DNA of 8,766 nucleotides from DASUAS01 sp035763625 (GTDB taxonomy: Bacteria; Actinomycetota; Acidimicrobiia; IMCC26256; DASPTH01). The translations under genes and the position numbers were made by a program. Of the stretch, positions 6,086-8,766 are shown piece by piece (within the stretch, counting starts at the first letter, position 1; each line of letters begins with the position of its first letter). The stretch spans positions 1 through 8,766 of the forward strand of contig DASUAS010000283.1 in the NCBI GenBank assembly GCA_035763625.1, read 5' to 3'. The notes below the pieces were generated by a model. It was not told the origin of the DNA. It did not search any database and saw only the letters and a list, made by a program, of their open reading frames with translations.

Positions 6086-6682
6086 TCAGCTGTCGGAGGG
6101 GTCCCCGGTGTCGCTCGCGCCACCCCGCCCGCCCGGGCCCTCGCGGCGCACCTTCTCGACGTGCACCAGGGCCTCGCGCAGCTGGTCGATCCACTCCCCC
6201 TCGTGGTCGCCCACGAGGCGGACGCACCAGGCCAGGGCGTGACTGCGGCTGCGCGCGACGCCGGCGTCGACCAGGGTGTCGAGCACCTGGCGCTCCGGGA
6301 GGCGGAGGCGGGTCATCACCGGCACGCTGAGCGTGGTGAAGAGCTCCTCCTCGTCGCCGCAGCGAGCGCCCCACGCGACCTTGCGGGCGAAGCGGGCCTC
6401 CGCCTCGTCGGCGATGCGCATCCGCAGCGCCCGCGTGTCCTCGCGGAAGCCCTGGATGCGGGCCCGGCACGCGGCGGCGAGGGTGTCGGGATCGACGTCG
6501 CCGCCGTCGGCGAGGGCGGTCGGGGTGGGCAGCGTGCCCACCACCACGATCTCGTCCCGGTCGTGGCCGACCTCGGGCGGGCCGGCGAACCAGCCGTCGG
6601 GGAGGCGGCCGGCGAACCAGCCCTGGAGCTTGGCGGCGGCGGGAACAGGGGCGGCGGCGGTGGTGTTCGACTCCTTCGGCAT
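6086..6682 (-). CDS. Hypothetical protein with probable ribbon-helix-helix domain
   Basis: A 198-residue protein whose family I do not recognise. The N-terminus is Ala/Pro-rich, followed by a tandem GWFAG (21-25 and 30-34) and DRDEIVVVGTL (41-51). A charged helical region spans about 66-104. Residues 121-157 (strand VMTRLRL, helix ERQVLDTLVDAG, turn, helix SRSHALAWCVRLV) match the ribbon-helix-helix pattern of DNA-binding proteins, including the SRS-A helix cap. The tail is Gly/Asp/Ser-rich and likely disordered. ATG 6682 is chosen because it lies 7 nt past a TANNNT box; the TTG at 6718 would coincide with the -35 box. The gene is flanked by its own promoter and by the MarR promoter. A regulatory role is inferred from the fold pattern only. 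Confidence 0.72.
   Translation of the reverse strand: MPKESNTTAAAPVPAAAKLQGWFAGRLPDGWFAGPPEVGHDRDEIVVVGTLPTPTALADGGDVDPDTLAAACRARIQGFREDTRALRMRIADEAEARFARKVAWGARCGDEEELFTTLSVPVMTRLRLPERQVLDTLVDAGVARSRSHALAWCVRLVGDHEGEWIDQLREALVHVEKVRREGPGGRGGASDTGDPSDS
6580..6622 (-). repeat. Two 16-bp direct repeats inside the RHH-like gene
   Basis: GGCCGGCGAACCAGCC occurs at 6580-6595 and 6607-6622, exactly 27 bp (nine codons) apart. It encodes the duplicated GWFAG peptide in the N-terminal part of the hypothetical protein. The perfect DNA identity suggests a recent small duplication, or constraint on both copies. Confidence 0.75.
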
Positions 6683-6686
6683 GACG

Positions 6687-6701
6687 ATTACATTATTACA
6701 T
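6687..6701. promoter_or_regulatory. Tandem ATTACAT direct repeat over a -10 region
   Basis: ATTACAT occurs at 6687-6693 and again at 6695-6701, with a period of 8 bp. The pair is AT-rich within GC-rich surroundings and overlaps the -10 box of the hypothetical RHH gene. It could be an operator, possibly for the RHH protein itself; this is inference. Confidence 0.45.
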
Positions 6702-6718
6702 CGTTTCTCTGATGGCAA
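6690..6718 (-). promoter_or_regulatory. Predicted leaderless promoter of the RHH-like gene
   Basis: On the minus strand TTGCCA (6718-6713) as the -35 box and TAATGT (6695-6690) as the -10 box are 17 nt apart. The -10 ends 7 nt before ATG 6682, so the RNA would begin at the start codon. The promoter lies immediately after the stop codon of the HIT gene (6720). Confidence 0.55.
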
Positions 6719-6719
6719 C

Positions 6720-7151
6720 TCACGCCCGGTCGATCTCCTCCAGGGCGGCCCGGATGGACGCGGCAGCCGCCTCGGCCTCGGCGTCGTCGGCGTAGCGGGT
6801 CCGGGGCCAGAAGAAGCCGCGGAGACCGTCCTTGCGGTTCCGCGGGACGGCGTGCACGTGGAGGTGCGGGACGCTCTGGCTCACGACGTTGTTCATCGCC
6901 ACGAACGAACCCTGCGCGCCCATCGCGTCCTGCACCGCGGCCGCCACCCGCTGGACCTCGGCGAAGAGGACGTCGCGGGTGGCGTCGTCGAGGTCGCGCA
7001 GGGTCTCGACATGCCGACGCGGCGCCACCAGCGTGTGGCCGGGGAACAGGGGACGGTGGTCGAGGAACGCGACCACGTCGGGCGTGTCGAGGACGATCAC
7101 CGCCGGGGTCTCCCCCGCCACGATCGAGCAGAAGAGACAGCCGTCGACCAT
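6720..7151 (-). CDS. HIT family protein (histidine triad nucleotide hydrolase or transferase)
   Basis: Soluble cytoplasmic protein of 143 residues. The histidine triad is HLHVHAV at 96-102, with His98 the predicted nucleophile that attacks the nucleotide alpha-phosphate. Other family features are CLFCSIVAGETPA at the N-terminus (Cys5 and Cys8, a probable zinc site with a later His), VAFLDHRPLFPGHTLVAPRRH (27-47) and MNN at 86-88. Hint-type members hydrolyse adenosine phosphoramidates or AMP-lysine; the exact substrate is not readable. The C-terminal part (GLRGFFWPRTRYADDAEAEAAAASIRAAL) is common in actinobacterial members. ATG 7151 begins 6 bp after the MaoC stop, so the two are probably co-transcribed. 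No functional link between them is evident. Confidence 0.93.
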   Translation of the reverse strand: MVDGCLFCSIVAGETPAVIVLDTPDVVAFLDHRPLFPGHTLVAPRRHVETLRDLDDATRDVLFAEVQRVAAAVQDAMGAQGSFVAMNNVVSQSVPHLHVHAVPRNRKDGLRGFFWPRTRYADDAEAEAAAASIRAALEEIDRA

Positions 7152-7157
7152 CTCGAT

Positions 7158-7667
7158 CTAGTCGGAGGGCGAGGTGTAGGGACGGATCCGGCCCGGAGCG
7201 GCGGCGCGCTTGGGCACCATGACCTTGCGCCGGAAGAAGCAGACCTCTTCGCCGCGCTGGTTGTAGCCCCGCGTCTCGACGGTCACGACGCCTCGATCGG
7301 GCCGGCTCGACGACTCGCGCTTCTCGATCACGCGCGTCTCGGCGTAGATGGTGTCGCCATGGAACGTGGGTCGCTTGTGCTGCAGCGACTCGACCTCGAG
7401 GTTGGCGATGGCCGCGCCACTCACGTCGGGCACGCTCATGCCGAGCACCAGCGAGTACACGAGGTTGCCGACCACGACGTTCTTGCCGAACTGCGTCCCC
7501 GTCTCCGCGTACCACGCGTCGATGTGCAGCGGATGGTGGTTCATCGTGATCATGCAGAAGAGGTGGTCGTCGGCCTCCGTGATCGTCTTGCCCGGCCAGT
7601 GGCGGTAGACGTCGCCGGACTCGAAGTCCTCGTAGAGGCGACCGAACGGCCGCTCGTGGATGGTCAT
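7158..7667 (-). CDS. MaoC family dehydratase (hot-dog fold enoyl-CoA hydratase-like)
   Basis: A 169-residue hot-dog fold protein of the MaoC group, which adds water to or removes it from CoA thioesters. Visible features are FESGDVYRHWPGKTITEADDHLF (15-37), the active-site-like segment TMNHHPLHIDAWYAE (41-55), FGKNVVVGNLVYSLVLGMSV (60-79), the substrate-side segment FHGDTIYAETRV (102-113) and RGVVTVETRGYNQRGEEV. The canonical motif GDxNPxH is replaced: Asn43 stands where Asp is usual, while His48 is kept. The motif TMN-PLH occurs in a recognised subgroup near mesaconyl-CoA hydratases, so activity is plausible. No ribosome site precedes ATG 7667, and a TAACCT box lies 7 nt upstream, suggesting a leaderless transcript. 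It leads the pair with the HIT gene. Confidence 0.9.
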   Translation of the reverse strand: MTIHERPFGRLYEDFESGDVYRHWPGKTITEADDHLFCMITMNHHPLHIDAWYAETGTQFGKNVVVGNLVYSLVLGMSVPDVSGAAIANLEVESLQHKRPTFHGDTIYAETRVIEKRESSSRPDRGVVTVETRGYNQRGEEVCFFRRKVMVPKRAAAPGRIRPYTSPSD

Positions 7668-7674
7668 CCGCAGG

Positions 7675-7680
7675 AGGTTA
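7675..7680 (-). promoter_or_regulatory. Putative -10 box of the MaoC-HIT operon
   Basis: TAACCT on the minus strand, followed by 7 nt and ATG 7667. It lies in CGCTAACCTC, identical to the core at the hydrolase promoter. There is no convincing -35 box (CCAGAA at the expected distance). Confidence 0.5.
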
Positions 7681-7683
7681 GCG

Positions 7684-7696
7684 ACGGGTTTCCCGT
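7684..7696. repeat. Short inverted repeat in the divergent intergenic region
   Basis: ACGGG-TTT-CCCGT, with 5-bp arms around 3 bases, sits just upstream of the MaoC -10 box in the 77-bp gap between divergent genes. It may be an operator or chance in GC-rich DNA. Confidence 0.25.
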
Positions 7697-7744
7697 GTTC
7701 TGGGGCCCGGTCGTCCCCGGTAGCGTGAGCGCGGAGAGGGTGCG

Positions 7745-8766
7745 ATGAGCATGTATCAGGCGGTCCACGGCTTCGGGCGCGACGCGAAGGCGGTCAAGGG
7801 GAAGCGACTCGAGCGCGACCTCCTTCGTCGCGTGCTCCGCCTCGCGCGCCCGTACCGGGGCCAGCTGGTCGGGTTCGTGGTGTCGGTCGTGCTCGCCGCG
7901 GTCGTGAGCGCGCTGCCGCCGCTCATCCTGCGTTCGGTCATCGACACCGCCATCCCCGACAAGAACCGGGGGCTGGTCACCTTCCTCGCCGTCGCGGCGG
8001 TGTTCCTCGCCCTGTTCAACGCGGCCCTGTCGCTGGTGCAGCGCTACTACTCGGCCCGGATCGGCGAGGGTCTGATCTTCGACATGCGGACGGCGCTGTT
8101 CGACCACGTCCAGCACCAGCCGCTGTCGTTCTTCACCCGCACCCAGACCGGGTCGCTCATGTCGCGCATGAACAACGACGTCATCGGCGCGCAGCAAGCC
8201 GTCACCAACACCCTCGGCACGGTGTTCTCGAACATCGTGACGGTGGTGGTGACGCTGGCCTTCATGTTCGCGCTCGAGTGGCGCCTCACGTTGCTGACGC
8301 TCGTGATCCTGCCCGCGTTCATCATCCCGGCGAAGCGGATGGGCCCGACGCTGCAGCGCCTCACGCGCGAGAGCATGCAGCTCAACGCGTCGATGAACAA
8401 CACCATCGCCGAGCGGTTCAACGTCGGCGGCGCGCTCGTGGTGAAGCTGTTCGGCCGCCACCGCCAGGAGTCGGAGAACTTCTCCGACCGGGCCGGGCGC
8501 GTCCGCGACATCGGCGTGCAGACGGCGATGTACTCGCGGGTGCTGTTCGTCGCGCTGGGCCTGGTCGCCGCGGTCGGCACCGCGATCGTCTACTTCGTCG
8601 GCGGCAACCTCGCCATCTCCGGCGCCATCGGCGTGGGCACCATCGCCGCGTTCACCGTGTACGTGAGCCAGATCTACCAGCCGCTCACGCAGCTCGCGAA
8701 CGCACGGGTCGACGTCCTGACCGCGCTGGTGTCGTTCGAGCGCGTCTTCGAGGTGCTCGACTTCCC
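7745..8766 (+). CDS. ABC exporter, transmembrane domain (MsbA/MdlB-like, 3' partial)
   Basis: The first 340 residues of a probable half-transporter whose membrane and ATPase domains lie in one chain of about 600 residues; the ATPase part is beyond the window. The frame is open to the last base. Hydrophobic segments are at about 41-62, 78-99, 156-178, 180-197, 264-286 and 292-312, matching the six-helix type I exporter fold. The segment FFTRTQTGSLMSRMNNDV (129-146) is the usual first coupling-helix region, and QIYQPLTQLANARVDV through FERVFEVLD precede the ATPase domain in this family. Members export lipids, peptides or drugs; the substrate is unknown. ATG 7745 has GGAGAGGG ending 4 nt upstream; ATG 7751, two codons on, is a weaker choice. 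It is transcribed divergently from the MaoC gene. Confidence 0.92.
   Translation, partial: MSMYQAVHGFGRDAKAVKGKRLERDLLRRVLRLARPYRGQLVGFVVSVVLAAVVSALPPLILRSVIDTAIPDKNRGLVTFLAVAAVFLALFNAALSLVQRYYSARIGEGLIFDMRTALFDHVQHQPLSFFTRTQTGSLMSRMNNDVIGAQQAVTNTLGTVFSNIVTVVVTLAFMFALEWRLTLLTLVILPAFIIPAKRMGPTLQRLTRESMQLNASMNNTIAERFNVGGALVVKLFGRHRQESENFSDRAGRVRDIGVQTAMYSRVLFVALGLVAAVGTAIVYFVGGNLAISGAIGVGTIAAFTVYVSQIYQPLTQLANARVDVLTALVSFERVFEVLDF

Noticed and set aside
6683..6718. TTG 6718 as the start of the RHH-like gene
   Set aside because: The TTG is part of a good -35 hexamer with a correctly spaced -10 box, and it would add only an atypical stretch with no ribosome site upstream.
6276..7748. A 490-codon plus-strand frame opposite the RHH-like, HIT and MaoC genes
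   Set aside because: It covers three minus-strand genes, two of which have unmistakable family motifs. Its product shows no recognisable domain and looks like the complement of their codon bias.
7664..8461. Minus-strand frame opposite the ABC exporter
   Set aside because: The plus-strand frame encodes a textbook six-helix exporter domain. The minus-strand product is His/Arg/Glu-rich low-complexity shadow.
1..8766. CRISPR arrays, insertion sequences, phage or toxin-antitoxin modules, RNA genes
   Set aside because: I saw no regularly spaced repeats, transposase motifs, terminal inverted repeats, or tRNA- or rRNA-like stretches. The RHH-like gene has no toxin gene next to it.

Overview
The window is GC-rich, densely packed bacterial DNA with short gaps, 4-bp stop/start overlaps and frequent GTG or TTG starts. 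Gene content (ECF-type vitamin importer with a proline-linked ATPase, DrrA/DrrB-like exporter under a MarR regulator, long-form MaoC hydratase, HIT protein) and several likely leaderless promoters suggest a high-GC actinobacterium, perhaps of the class Acidimicrobiia. This placement is inference; no rRNA or other phylogenetic marker is present.

Layout. (1) Positions 2-1590, plus strand: the end of an ECF transporter ATPase, probably the second half of a fused double ATPase, overlaps by 4 bp a membrane S component that would supply substrate specificity. An interrupted hairpin ends this operon; it contains the last codons of the S gene and lies against the end of a convergent operon. (2) Positions 1615-3685, minus strand, read from high to low coordinates: MBL-fold hydrolase, flavin reductase-like flavoprotein, MauE/DoxX-like membrane protein with a CxC motif, and a 58-residue protein of unknown function. 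Gaps are 16 bp, 1 bp and a 4-bp overlap. A perfect CRP-type palindrome lies upstream. (3) Positions 3785-6031, minus strand: MarR regulator, DrrA-like ATPase and ABC-2 permease, an overlapping three-gene set that resembles a self-regulated drug or lipid exporter. A MarR-type palindrome covers its promoter. (4) Positions 6086-6682, minus strand: an unrecognised protein with a probable ribbon-helix-helix domain and its own promoter. (5) Positions 6720-7667, minus strand: MaoC-like hydratase followed by a HIT-family protein. (6) From 7745 on the plus strand: the membrane half of an MsbA-like ABC exporter, cut off by the window end.

Three minus-strand genes (hydrolase, ribbon-helix-helix protein, MaoC) show the same arrangement, a TANNNT -10 box followed by exactly 7 nt and then a start codon, which is the geometry of leaderless transcription. 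Two of them share a 10-base core. I see no mobile element, CRISPR array, rRNA or tRNA, and no gene-free stretch longer than about 110 bp. The genes are mostly recognisable housekeeping or transport families. The less ordinary parts are the regulatory sites, the 58-residue protein, the ribbon-helix-helix protein and the redox-flavoured four-gene operon.
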